Shown one piece after another: positions 6,969 through 14,371 of a stretch of 41,877 nt of DNA. Position 1 is the stretch's first letter. The number at the start of each line of letters is the position of its first letter. Location of the stretch: NCBI RefSeq assembly GCF_017377775.1, contig NZ_JAFVLN010000031.1, positions 1 to 41,877 on the forward strand, in the 5' to 3' direction. A model generated the notes under the pieces. It saw nothing but the letters and a program-made list of their open reading frames with translations, was not told the origin of the DNA and searched no databases. The stretch comes from Streptomyces sp. VRA16 Mangrove soil (GTDB lineage: Bacteria > Actinomycetota > Actinomycetes > Streptomycetales > Streptomycetaceae). Made by a program: the position numbers and the translations under genes.

Positions 6969-8100
6969 CCGCGTCCGACGGACCCGGCTCCGAGCGATCC
7001 GGCCTTGACGGATCCGGCCTTGAGGGATCCGCACCCGCCCAGGCCGCCCGCAGCAGACGGCGCAGGGCGTCGAGGGTGACTGGGCGCGGGTTGGACGGGG
7101 GCGCGGCCGCCAGGGACGCGGCGGCCGCCGCGTCGAGGTCGGTCTCGGCCAGGCCCAGGTCACGCAGGGCGGTCGGCGCCCCTACGGACGTACCAAGTCG
7201 CCGCAGGCCCGCGAGGGCCGAGGGCGCCCCGAACGCGGCCGCGATCCGGCGCTCGGCCTCCGGCGCCGCGGGCGCGTTGAAGGCCAGGACGTACGGCAGG
7301 ACGACGGCGTGGGTCTGGGCGTGCGGCAGGCCGTGGGCGCCGCCGAGGACATGGCAGATCTTGTGGTGCAGGCCCGATCCTGCGCAGGAGAAGGCGACGG
7401 CCGCCAAGTAGGCGCCGTACAGCATCTGTTCACGACCGGCGAGCCCGCCCGGGTCGGCCGTCACGGCGGGCAGTCCGCTGTTCAGGGCCCGGATGCCCTC
7501 GACCGCCAGCGCCTGGTCCACGGGGTCGGTGCGCGGCGCCCACATCGAGTCCACGCAGTGCGCGAGCGCGTTGAGCCCGGAGGCCGCGCTCAGGGCGGCC
7601 GGGAGGGAGAGCGTGAGCCCGGCGTCGTAGACGACGGCGCGGGGCAGGACCCGGGGGTCCGTGCCGGTCGTCTTGCGGCCGTGCTCGGTCAGACCCCACA
7701 CACGGGTCGCCTCGGAACCGGCGTACGTGGTCGGGACGGCGACGATCGGCAGTCCCGTCGTGAGCGCGACCGCCTTCGCGAGGCCAGTGGCCGAACCGCC
7801 GCCGACACAGACGAGGGTGTCCGCGCGGTGCTCGGCCGCGGCGGCGCGGGCGCGCTCGGCCGTCGCGACGGGGACGTGCATCGCGATGTCGCCGTGGCGG
7901 TGCACCACCGGGAGCGTCGCGGTGATCTTCTCGGCGGGTCCTGCCGCGTGCGGCGCGGCGATCACCATCACCCGTGCCCCGCCCAGCCGTTCGACTTCCT
8001 CGCGCACCGCTTCGGCCGCGCCGCCGGTGGCGAAACGGACGCGCTGCGCGGGCGCCTCGTGCTCGAACCGCAGGCCGGTCCCGGCCTCTTGCTCGTCCAT
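6934..8100 (-). CDS. Maleylacetate reductase (iron-ADH-like fold)
   Basis: The 388-residue protein belongs to the type III alcohol dehydrogenase-like maleylacetate reductases, which reduce maleylacetate to 3-oxoadipate with NAD(P)H. The nucleotide-binding 'TLVCVGGGSATGLAKA' and 'IVAVPTTYAGSEAT' segments are near residues 94-130. 'GLNALAHCVDSMWAP' and 'LHHKICHVLGG...LPHAQTHAVVLPY' give the usual active-site histidines. The ATG at 8100 follows the dioxygenase stop by six bases, with GGAG upstream, so the two form an operon of consecutive pathway steps. The last 35 residues are repetitive (PSRPDPSRPDRSEPGPSD) and run into the 3' end of the convergent Old Yellow Enzyme gene, so the natural C-terminus may have been extended. 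Confidence 0.92.
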   Translation of the reverse strand: MDEQEAGTGLRFEHEAPAQRVRFATGGAAEAVREEVERLGGARVMVIAAPHAAGPAEKITATLPVVHRHGDIAMHVPVATAERARAAAAEHRADTLVCVGGGSATGLAKAVALTTGLPIVAVPTTYAGSEATRVWGLTEHGRKTTGTDPRVLPRAVVYDAGLTLSLPAALSAASGLNALAHCVDSMWAPRTDPVDQALAVEGIRALNSGLPAVTADPGGLAGREQMLYGAYLAAVAFSCAGSGLHHKICHVLGGAHGLPHAQTHAVVLPYVLAFNAPAAPEAERRIAAAFGAPSALAGLRRLGTSVGAPTALRDLGLAETDLDAAAAASLAAAPPSNPRPVTLDALRRLLRAAWAGADPSRPDPSRPDRSEPGPSDAATREGRCGCRP

Positions 8101-8106
8101 GGCGCG

Positions 8107-9009
8107 TCAGGCTCCTTCGGCGCGGGCCGGGGCCAGGGCGACGTCAAACCGCACCCGCGTCCACGCCCGGCCGCCCGTGTCGCGGCCGTCCGGTGTGGCG
8201 GCGTGGGCCGGCTGCCGCTCGAAGGGTTTGACCAGGGAGTCCTTGACCCCGAACACGGCGTCCGAGGCGAGGAGTTCGTCGCCTTCGACGAAGATGTGCG
8301 TCACCAGGGTGCGCAGGCCCGGCGCGCTCACCATGAAGTGCAGATGGGCGGCGCGCAGCGGTGCGCGCCCGGTCTGCCGCAGCAGGGCACCGACCGGGCC
8401 GTCGTGCGGGATCGGGTACGGGGTGGGGGTCAGACCCCAGAAGCGGTACGCGCCGTGCTCGTCGGTGTGCAGACGACCGCGGGCGGCGAGGCGACCGTGG
8501 TCGTACTGCACGTCGTAGAACCCGTCCGCATCCGCCTCCCACACGTCGATACGGGCTCCGGCGACGGGCTTGCCCTCGGTGTCGGTGACGGTGCCCTCCA
8601 CCCAGCACGGCTCGCCCGACGCGCCCGCGGAGATGTCTCCGCCGAGCGGCACCTCGGGCGAGCCGTCCACGTAGAAGGGGCCCACGACGGTGGCCTCGGT
8701 GGCGTCCCGGCCTGCCTCGTGGTTGACGTTGACGGTCTGCATGGAGACGCCGAGCACGTCCGAGAGCAGGACGAACTCCTGCCGTGTGTCCGTGGTGATG
8801 TGTCCCGCGGCGGCGAGGAAGTCGACGGCCCGCTGCCATTCGTCCTCGGTGGGGCGGACGTCGCGGACGAAGGCGTGCAGATGCCGGACGAGGCCCTGCA
8901 TCACCTCCTTCAGGCGGGCGTCGGGAGTGGCGTCGAAGGAGGCGAGCACCCGCTGGAGCAGCTCTTCCTCGACGTGCTGCCGCGCGGCGGCGGTGTCGGG
9001 AGTGGTCAT
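8107..9009 (-). CDS. Hydroxyquinol 1,2-dioxygenase
   Basis: The 300-residue intradiol ring-cleavage enzyme has the expected non-heme Fe(III) ligands Tyr165, Tyr198, His222 and His224 (in 'DGFYDVQ', 'TPYPIPHDG' and 'AHLHFMV'). An N-terminal helical linker domain typical of catechol and hydroxyquinol dioxygenases spans about residues 8-100. The ligand spacing matches that of characterised hydroxyquinol dioxygenases, and maleylacetate reductase immediately downstream supports hydroxyquinol over catechol, whose product would go through muconate instead. The product would be maleylacetate. AAGGAA precedes the ATG. It is the first gene of a leftward two-gene operon. A catechol-type activity cannot be excluded by sequence alone. 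Confidence 0.92.
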   Translation of the reverse strand: MTTPDTAAARQHVEEELLQRVLASFDATPDARLKEVMQGLVRHLHAFVRDVRPTEDEWQRAVDFLAAAGHITTDTRQEFVLLSDVLGVSMQTVNVNHEAGRDATEATVVGPFYVDGSPEVPLGGDISAGASGEPCWVEGTVTDTEGKPVAGARIDVWEADADGFYDVQYDHGRLAARGRLHTDEHGAYRFWGLTPTPYPIPHDGPVGALLRQTGRAPLRAAHLHFMVSAPGLRTLVTHIFVEGDELLASDAVFGVKDSLVKPFERQPAHAATPDGRDTGGRAWTRVRFDVALAPARAEGA

Positions 9010-9105
9010 GGCGGTTCCTTGCCCACCGTGCGGGGGCTCAGCCCTCCGGCGGGGCCGATGTTCCGCCGAACGTCACCCGTCCGGCGGGGCACGACGGTCC
9101 GGGGC

Positions 9106-9780
9106 TCAGCTCGCGGCCGGCGCGAGCCCGAGCTGCTGCTCGGTCCGGGCGAGCCACTTCAGGTACCAGGCGCCGAAGTCGAGGCCGGTCGGCACGATGC
9201 CGCAGTCGGCGGGGCGAAGGTCCTCCCACACTTCGCCCCGGTGCGGGCCGGTCATCACGAGCAGCGACGTGTAACCGCACCCCTGCTCGCTCAGGAACAC
9301 CGTGCCCGCCTCCTGCGCGTCGTACAGCTCCTCGTACTGCGCGTCCCACGCGGCGAACGCCTCCCGGAACGCGTCGTCGTCCTCGAACGCGTCCTCCCGC
9401 GGCTCCGCGGCGTCGAGCGCGTCGATGTCCCGCTGCACCGCCTCCGCCACGAAGGGCCGGCCGGCGAACTCGGCGCTGGTCGGCTGCCCCGGGTAGCCGA
9501 GCCCGGCCCCGCGCCACCGCCACCCGTCCTCCTCCCGCACGGGTGTCATCAGCCCGTGGTCGGGCCCGGCCCCACCCCTGCCGACGCGGAGCAGAAAGCT
9601 CCGGTACGCCTCCGGCAGCCGACAGCCCAACTCGCCTTCCAGCTCCCGCACTTGCCCCTCTTCCAGCACGTCTCCGAGCCGGAATCCGTGCCCACGGACG
9701 CCGAACACCTCACCCGCCCCAGGATGCCGCCGAATCCGCCGCACCCGCTCCCGCACCTCTGCCCCGATGTCCTGGCTCAT
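9106..9780 (-). CDS. SMI1/KNR4 family protein
   Basis: The 224-residue cytosolic protein shows the SMI1/KNR4 pattern 'LEGELGCRLPEAYRSFLLRVGRGG' (about residues 47-70) and a late 'EQGCGYTSLLVMTGPHRGEVWED' core. This superfamily includes many immunity proteins of contact-dependent or polymorphic toxins, but also unrelated cellular proteins. No toxin gene is adjacent. The gene is divergent from an orphan gene at 9865, with an 84-base gap. The middle is very acidic and Asp/Glu-rich (about 145-175). Function unknown; it could be an orphan immunity gene. Confidence 0.8.
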   Translation of the reverse strand: MSQDIGAEVRERVRRIRRHPGAGEVFGVRGHGFRLGDVLEEGQVRELEGELGCRLPEAYRSFLLRVGRGGAGPDHGLMTPVREEDGWRWRGAGLGYPGQPTSAEFAGRPFVAEAVQRDIDALDAAEPREDAFEDDDAFREAFAAWDAQYEELYDAQEAGTVFLSEQGCGYTSLLVMTGPHRGEVWEDLRPADCGIVPTGLDFGAWYLKWLARTEQQLGLAPAAS

Positions 9781-9864
9781 GGGTCCACGCTAGGCGGGCC
9801 GGTGCCGCAGGGGCACGCGGATTATTCGGCGGCGTCCGACGGGGGCGTCCGGAAGAATCGCGGC

Positions 9865-10311
9865 ATGTCCACGGATCTCAACGGCGTCATCGAATGCCGA
9901 CCCGGTGCCCGTCTGTGGGGTCCCGATGACGAGGACTCCCTGTGGCACGCCGCCGTCGACCTGTGGTTGCTCGACGTCGGCAACGCCTACGACGCGCTCT
10001 CCTGTCTCTTCGGCGTGCGCAACACCTACGGGTGGCGGCCGCTCGCCGAGGGCCGGGGCCTCCCGGCGGACGCCTCCGAGACGTTGACCGCCGACCACGG
10101 CGCGGACGACCCGTACGACGCGGGCACCACCTGGATCACCTGGGCCGAACTGCTCTGCGTCGACTGGCAGGAGACCGATGCCTCCGGCGTGCGGACCCGG
10201 GCGCAGGTGGCCGGTGACGGCACGCACTGGGGGCCCGCGTGGGACATCATGCGCACGCTCGGCGATCTGCACGGGCCGGCCAACGTGCGGCTCGTCGTCT
10301 GGTTCGGCTGA
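9865..10311 (+). CDS. Conserved hypothetical protein (148 aa)
   Basis: This 148-residue protein is not assigned to a known function. It is rich in Trp (at least nine) and Asp, with no signal peptide or membrane segment. A motif, 'LSCLFGVRNTYGWRPLAEGRGLP', followed by 'TWITWAELLCVDW' and a C-terminal 'ANVRLVVWFG', is of a kind seen in several actinobacterial hypothetical proteins. The ATG at 9865 is supported by frame and by high third-position GC from there; the upstream ribosome site (GGAAG) is modest. It is divergent from the SMI1/KNR4 gene. Nothing links it to the catabolic genes on either side. Confidence 0.7.
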   Translation: MSTDLNGVIECRPGARLWGPDDEDSLWHAAVDLWLLDVGNAYDALSCLFGVRNTYGWRPLAEGRGLPADASETLTADHGADDPYDAGTTWITWAELLCVDWQETDASGVRTRAQVAGDGTHWGPAWDIMRTLGDLHGPANVRLVVWFG

Positions 10312-10462
10312 CGGATCCCGGACGGCGCCCCGTCGGCGCAGCGCCTGCGCGCCCACGGCGGACAGCAGTTGCAGCGTTCGTGGCTCTCGGTGTCGGGGAC
10401 CCGATGTGCTCGCTGTCCGCACCGGGGGCCGTATGGCCGGACGCCACTTGTGCACCGTTCGG

Positions 10463-10481
10463 CATGGTGTCTCGCACCATG
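10463..10481. promoter_or_regulatory. Inverted repeat upstream of the PucR-type regulator
   Basis: CATGGTG (10463-10469) and CACCATG (10475-10481) form a perfect seven-base inverted repeat with a five-base spacer, about 105 bases before the regulator's start. It may be an autoregulatory operator of the GAF/PucR protein. A GC-rich hairpin (GGGGCCGG...CCGGCCCC, about 10522-10545) lies further down in the likely leader. Confidence 0.4.
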
Positions 10482-10586
10482 TCCGGGTCTCCGTGCGCTG
10501 CCTACCGTGACGGCCATGAACGGGGCCGGGCCGTCCGCCGGCCCCACCGCACGCCCAGCCCCCCACTCCCGCCCGAGGTTCGCCCC

Positions 10587-12536
10587 ATGTCCCAGACCAC
10601 CGCGCTCCCCACCGCCGCCCTGCGCCGCCTGGTGGAGCTGCTGGCCACCGATGCCTCCGCCGACGCGTACACGGCCGTGTCCGCGCGGGCCAGGACCGAC
10701 GGGGTCGGCGAGCGCGAGATCGAGGACATCGACCGGGCGGTGTCGGCCGCCCTGGGCGTCCGGAAGGTGCTGCGCCGCCAGCGCCGCCGCGAGGCCGAAC
10801 TCACCGCCCTGTTCGACACCGCCGGCGACCTGGCCGCGCTGCGCGATCTCGACGCCGTACTGCACTCGATCGTGCGGCGGGCCCGCACCCTGCTCGGCAC
10901 GGACACCGCGTATCTGACGCTGGTGGACGAGGCCGCCCAGGACACGTTCATGCGGGTCACGGACGGCTCGGTGTCGCTCGCCTTCCAGACGCTCAGACTC
11001 AAGCTGGGTGAGGGGCTCGGCGGTCTCGTCGCGCAGACCATGCGCCCGTACGCGTCCCCCGACTACCGCACCGACGAACGGTTCCAGCACACCGAGGCCA
11101 TCGACTACGGCGTCCTGGACGAGGGTCTCGTCGCCATCCTCGGCGTACCGCTGCTGCTCGGCTCGGGCCCTGCGGGCAACCGGAACGTCATCGGCGTGCT
11201 CTTCGCTGCGGACCGTGGACCGCGCGCCTTCTCGCCCGACGAGGTGGCGCTGCTCGGTTCGCTCGCCGCGCACGCGGCCATCGCCATCGACACCGCCCGC
11301 GCGCTCGACGACGCCCAGGCCGCCGCGGCCGAGCTCACGGAGGCCAACACCGTCATCCAGAACCACGCGGCGGCGACGCAGCGCGCCGCCGAGGCGCACG
11401 ACCGGCTGACCGATCTGGTGCTGCGCGGCTCGGACGTGTCCGAAGTGGCCGACGCGGTGGCCGAGTTCCTCGGCGGACCGCTCACCCTCTTCGACCCGCG
11501 CGGCGACGTGCTCGCGCGGGCCGGCGGCCCGGCCGATGCGCCGGTACCCGACCTCGGGGCGCTGTCCGGGGCCGTCGCACGGGCCCGCGCCGAGGGGCGT
11601 TCCGTGCGGCACGGCGACTCCTGGTACTGCGCCGTCCTGGCCGGGCAGGAGCTCCTCGGCAGTCTCGCCTTCCACGGGCGGCCCGACCTGGACGGCCCGG
11701 ACCGGCGCCTGTTCGAACGCACCGGCACGATCACCGCGCTGCTGCTCCTGCTGCGCCGGACCGTCGCCGAGACCGAGAACCGGGTGCGCGGCGAGCTCCT
11801 CACCGATCTGCTCGACGGAGCGGGCCGTGACCCCGCGCTGTTCGCCGAGCGCGGCCACCGTCTCGGTGTCGACCTGACGCGCCCGCACCTGATGCTCGTG
11901 GCGCAGTGCGCGGCGGACCCGGACGGCCGGCTGACGGCCGGGGCCCAGCAGTACCTCTTCGGCCGGGAGGGCCTGTGCTGCGAGTACGAACAGCACGCCG
12001 TCATGCTCGTCCCGGACGACGGCACCGAGCCGGGCCAGGCCGCCCGCGCCGCCGCCGACCATCTCTCGCAGGGCCTCGGCGCGCCGGTGAGCGTGGTCGC
12101 GGCCGGACCCTGCCGGGGACCGGCCGCGCTGCCCGGCTTCTACCGAGAGGCCCGCCGCTGTCTGAGCGCGATGCTGGTGCTCGGCCTGTCCGGGGACGGC
12201 GCGTGCGCCGCCGACCTCGGCTTTCTCGGCGTGCTGCTCGGCAAGGAGCAGGACACCGGCGGGTTCGTGGAGCGGATCCTGGGGCCCGTCCTCGACTGGG
12301 ACGAGCGCCGGGGCACCGAGCTGGTCCGCACGCTCCAGGCCTACTTCGCGGTCAGCGGCAGCCACATCCGGGCCAAGGATCTGCTGCACGTCCACGTCAA
12401 CACCGTGGTGCAGCGCATCGAACGGATCGGGGCGCTGCTCGGCCGGGACTGGGAGAGCCCGGAGCGGGCGCTGGAGATCCAGTTGGCGCTGCGGATCCAT
12501 CTCATCTCCCGGCTGGGGCGGCCCAGTTCCGCCTGA
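10587..12536 (+). CDS. GAF-domain PucR/CdaR-type transcriptional regulator
   Basis: The 649-residue cytoplasmic regulator has an N-terminal helical region, a GAF sensor domain (about residues 80-240) with 'LGTDTAYLTLVDE' and 'LGEGLGGLVA', a linker coiled coil (about 245-275), and a C-terminal PucR helix-turn-helix. The latter shows the family signature 'LVRTLQAYFAVSGSHIRAKDLLHVHVNTVVQRIERIGALLG' (about residues 577-617). This architecture is common for activators of aromatic or purine catabolism in actinobacteria. It converges on the 3-oxoadipate CoA-transferase genes and lies beside the hydroxyquinol operon, so an aromatic effector is likely but unproven. GAGG precedes the ATG. The stop codon lies within a shared terminator hairpin. 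Confidence 0.9.
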   Translation: MSQTTALPTAALRRLVELLATDASADAYTAVSARARTDGVGEREIEDIDRAVSAALGVRKVLRRQRRREAELTALFDTAGDLAALRDLDAVLHSIVRRARTLLGTDTAYLTLVDEAAQDTFMRVTDGSVSLAFQTLRLKLGEGLGGLVAQTMRPYASPDYRTDERFQHTEAIDYGVLDEGLVAILGVPLLLGSGPAGNRNVIGVLFAADRGPRAFSPDEVALLGSLAAHAAIAIDTARALDDAQAAAAELTEANTVIQNHAAATQRAAEAHDRLTDLVLRGSDVSEVADAVAEFLGGPLTLFDPRGDVLARAGGPADAPVPDLGALSGAVARARAEGRSVRHGDSWYCAVLAGQELLGSLAFHGRPDLDGPDRRLFERTGTITALLLLLRRTVAETENRVRGELLTDLLDGAGRDPALFAERGHRLGVDLTRPHLMLVAQCAADPDGRLTAGAQQYLFGREGLCCEYEQHAVMLVPDDGTEPGQAARAAADHLSQGLGAPVSVVAAGPCRGPAALPGFYREARRCLSAMLVLGLSGDGACAADLGFLGVLLGKEQDTGGFVERILGPVLDWDERRGTELVRTLQAYFAVSGSHIRAKDLLHVHVNTVVQRIERIGALLGRDWESPERALEIQLALRIHLISRLGRPSSA

Positions 12537-12578
12537 GCGGGCCGGGGAACCCACCTCTGCTTCCCCGACCCGCTCAGG
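12532..12578. terminator. Bidirectional terminator hairpin
   Basis: Arms of 18 bases (12532-12549 and 12561-12578) with a single mismatch and an 11-base loop overlap the stop codons of both convergent genes (12534-12536 and 12574-12576). A shared terminator is the simplest reading. Confidence 0.8.
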
Positions 12579-13320
12579 CCTTCGGGAGCAGGGCGTCGCC
12601 CTGGCCGCCGCCCCCGCAGAGCGCCGCAGCGCGTGGGCCGGTCCCTCGGGTCTGCGTACGGGACCGATCCCGTACGGGGTCGATACCGGCCGGGACGCGC
12701 AGTTCGGGCACGGTCGCCGCCTGGACGTCGGCCACGCCGACGCCGGGCGCGAGCTCCACCAGTTCGAGGCCGTCGGGGGTCACGTCGAGCACGGCAAGAT
12801 CGGTGATGACGCGGTGCACGACGCCGCGCCCGGTGGCGGGCAGGCTCAGCTCGTCGACGATCTTCGGCGTGCCGTCCTTCGCGGTGTGCTCCATCACCAC
12901 GATGAGCCGGCGCGCCCCGTGGACGAGGTCCATGGCCCCGCCCATCCCCTTGACCATCTTCCCGGGGATCATCCAGTTCGCCAGGTCTCCGGTGGCGGAC
13001 ACCTGCATGGCGCCGAGGACCGACACGTCGATGCGTCCGGCGCGGATCATCCCGAAGGAGAAGGCGGAGTCGAAGGACGAGGACCCCTGCTGGAGGGTGA
13101 CGGTCTCCTTGCCCGCGTTGATCAGGTCCGGGTCCTCGGTGCCGGCGACCGGGTAGGGGCCGACGCCGAGGATGCCGTTCTCGGAGTGCAGCACGACGTG
13201 GATGCCGTCGGGCAGGTGGTTGGGGATCAGCGTGGGCAGGCCGATGCCGAGGTTGACGTACTGTCCGTCGCGCAGCTCCCTGGCGGCGCGGGCGGCGAGC
13301 TGGTCGCGGTCGAGTGCCAT
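12574..13320 (-). CDS. pcaJ: 3-oxoadipate (3-oxoacid) CoA-transferase beta subunit with thiolase-like tail
   Basis: The 248-residue subunit contains the catalytic glutamate motif SENG ('HSENGILG', about residues 45-52) and 'FDSAFSFGMIRAG', typical of the beta chain of 3-oxoadipate or succinyl-CoA:3-oxoacid CoA-transferases. The family normally ends near 'VQAATVPEL' (about residue 206). Here about 40 further residues follow, including ALCGGGGQGDALLPKA, which matches the usual C-terminus of acetyl-CoA acetyltransferase/3-oxoadipyl-CoA thiolase. This looks like an in-frame deletion fusing pcaJ to the last codons of a lost thiolase gene. The gene starts three bases after the alpha subunit stop, as an operon. 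The 3-oxoadipate assignment rests on the neighbouring hydroxyquinol pathway; acetoacetate is an alternative substrate. Confidence 0.88.
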   Translation of the reverse strand: MALDRDQLAARAARELRDGQYVNLGIGLPTLIPNHLPDGIHVVLHSENGILGVGPYPVAGTEDPDLINAGKETVTLQQGSSSFDSAFSFGMIRAGRIDVSVLGAMQVSATGDLANWMIPGKMVKGMGGAMDLVHGARRLIVVMEHTAKDGTPKIVDELSLPATGRGVVHRVITDLAVLDVTPDGLELVELAPGVGVADVQAATVPELRVPAGIDPVRDRSRTQTRGTGPRAAALCGGGGQGDALLPKA

Positions 13321-13323
13321 GGC

Positions 13324-14085
13324 TCAGGCCTCCTGGAGGGCGGGGCGGACGGTGCGGCGCTCGATGCGCTTGTCGGTGGGGTCGGCGGCGACGATCCGGT
13401 CGACGTAGACACCGGGGAGGTGCACGGCGTCCGGGGCCAACTCCCCCGCCTCCACGATGCGTTCGGCCTCCACCAGGGTGGTGCGGCCCGCCATCGCGGC
13501 CAGCGGGTTGAAGTTGCGGGCGGCGCTGTGGAACACACAGTTGCCGTGCCGGTCGGCGACCTCGGCGCGGACGAGTGCGAAGTCGGCGGTGATCGCCTCC
13601 TCCAGCAGGTACCGGCGCCCGCCGAACTCGCGCACCTCCTTGGCCGGAGAGGCCACGGCGACGCTGCCGTCCGCGGCGTACAGCCAGGGCAGCCCGCCCT
13701 CCTCGACCTGCGTGCCGACCCCGGCCGGGGTGAAGAACGCCGGGATCCCGCTGCCGCCGGCCCGCAGCCGCTCGGCGAGGGTGCCCTGCGGCGTCAGCTC
13801 CACCTCCAGTTCACCGGAGAGGTACTGGCGCGCGAACTCCTTGTTCTCGCCCACGTACGACGATGTCATCCGCGCGATGCGGCCCGCCCGGAGCAACAGC
13901 CCCAGGCCCCAGTCGTCGACTCCGCAGTTGTTGGACACCACCCGCAGTCCCGACGCCCGCGTCCGGGCAAGCTCGGCGATCAGCGTCGACGGGATCCCGC
14001 ACAGTCCGAAACCGCCGACCGCGAGCGTCGCCCCGTCCGGGATGCCGGCCACGGCGTCGGCTACCGAATCCACCACCTTGTCCAT
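13324..14085 (-). CDS. pcaI: 3-oxoadipate (3-oxoacid) CoA-transferase alpha subunit
   Basis: The 253-residue subunit shows the alpha-chain signatures 'LAVGGFGLCGIPSTLIAEL' (about residues 21-39), 'SNNCGVDDWGLGLLL' and 'YVGENKEFARQYLSGELEVELTPQGTLAERLRAGG'. With the beta subunit it would move CoA from succinyl-CoA to 3-oxoadipate, the compound produced by maleylacetate reductase in this window. The ATG at 14085 is chosen because the frame upstream lacks family similarity and GAGGG lies before it. It is the first gene of a leftward pair with pcaJ. No thiolase follows; only a remnant of one is seen at the pcaJ 3' end. Confidence 0.9.
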   Translation of the reverse strand: MDKVVDSVADAVAGIPDGATLAVGGFGLCGIPSTLIAELARTRASGLRVVSNNCGVDDWGLGLLLRAGRIARMTSSYVGENKEFARQYLSGELEVELTPQGTLAERLRAGGSGIPAFFTPAGVGTQVEEGGLPWLYAADGSVAVASPAKEVREFGGRRYLLEEAITADFALVRAEVADRHGNCVFHSAARNFNPLAAMAGRTTLVEAERIVEAGELAPDAVHLPGVYVDRIVAADPTDKRIERRTVRPALQEA

Positions 14086-14268
14086 ACGTTCTCGTTCCCT
14101 CTCCGTCTTTCGGCCCAGGCTGCGCCGGCCGCGTCCCGACGGTCTGCCCGACGCTGCCGCCCGGGGCTGGTGCATTACACCTTCGCCGCGGCGGGGCCTG
14201 ACGGGTATGTGAGTCCGCACCATGATCCGGGCGGTGAGGGTGGTGGGGAGAACTGTGCTGTGCGTCGC

Positions 14269-14301
14269 GCCTGTCCGGGGACACCTCGCTCCCGGACAGG
14301 C
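14269..14301. terminator. Hairpin between the fucosidase and CoA-transferase genes
   Basis: Perfect 11-base arms GCCTGTCCGGG (14269-14279) and CCCGGACAGGC (14291-14301) enclose an 11-base loop, in a 286-base gap between two leftward genes. A further partial copy (CGACAGGCGCCGG) follows at about 14319-14331. It probably ends the fucosidase transcript, but the repeated half-site leaves room for an operator upstream of pcaI. Confidence 0.55.
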
Positions 14302-14371
14302 GCCGGGTGTTCTCCGACAGGCGCCGGATCGGATCCGACGTCGAGGCGCGGGCGGTCCGCGTACGGTCGGC

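Noticed and set aside
7309..10311. A 1,000-codon frame opposite maleylacetate reductase and the dioxygenase
   Set aside because: Only 9865-10311 has codon use and composition of a real gene; the remainder mirrors recognised genes on the other strand.
10026..12554. An 842-codon leftward frame opposite the PucR-type regulator
   Set aside because: No domain is visible, and the rightward strand encodes GAF and PucR helix-turn-helix motifs.
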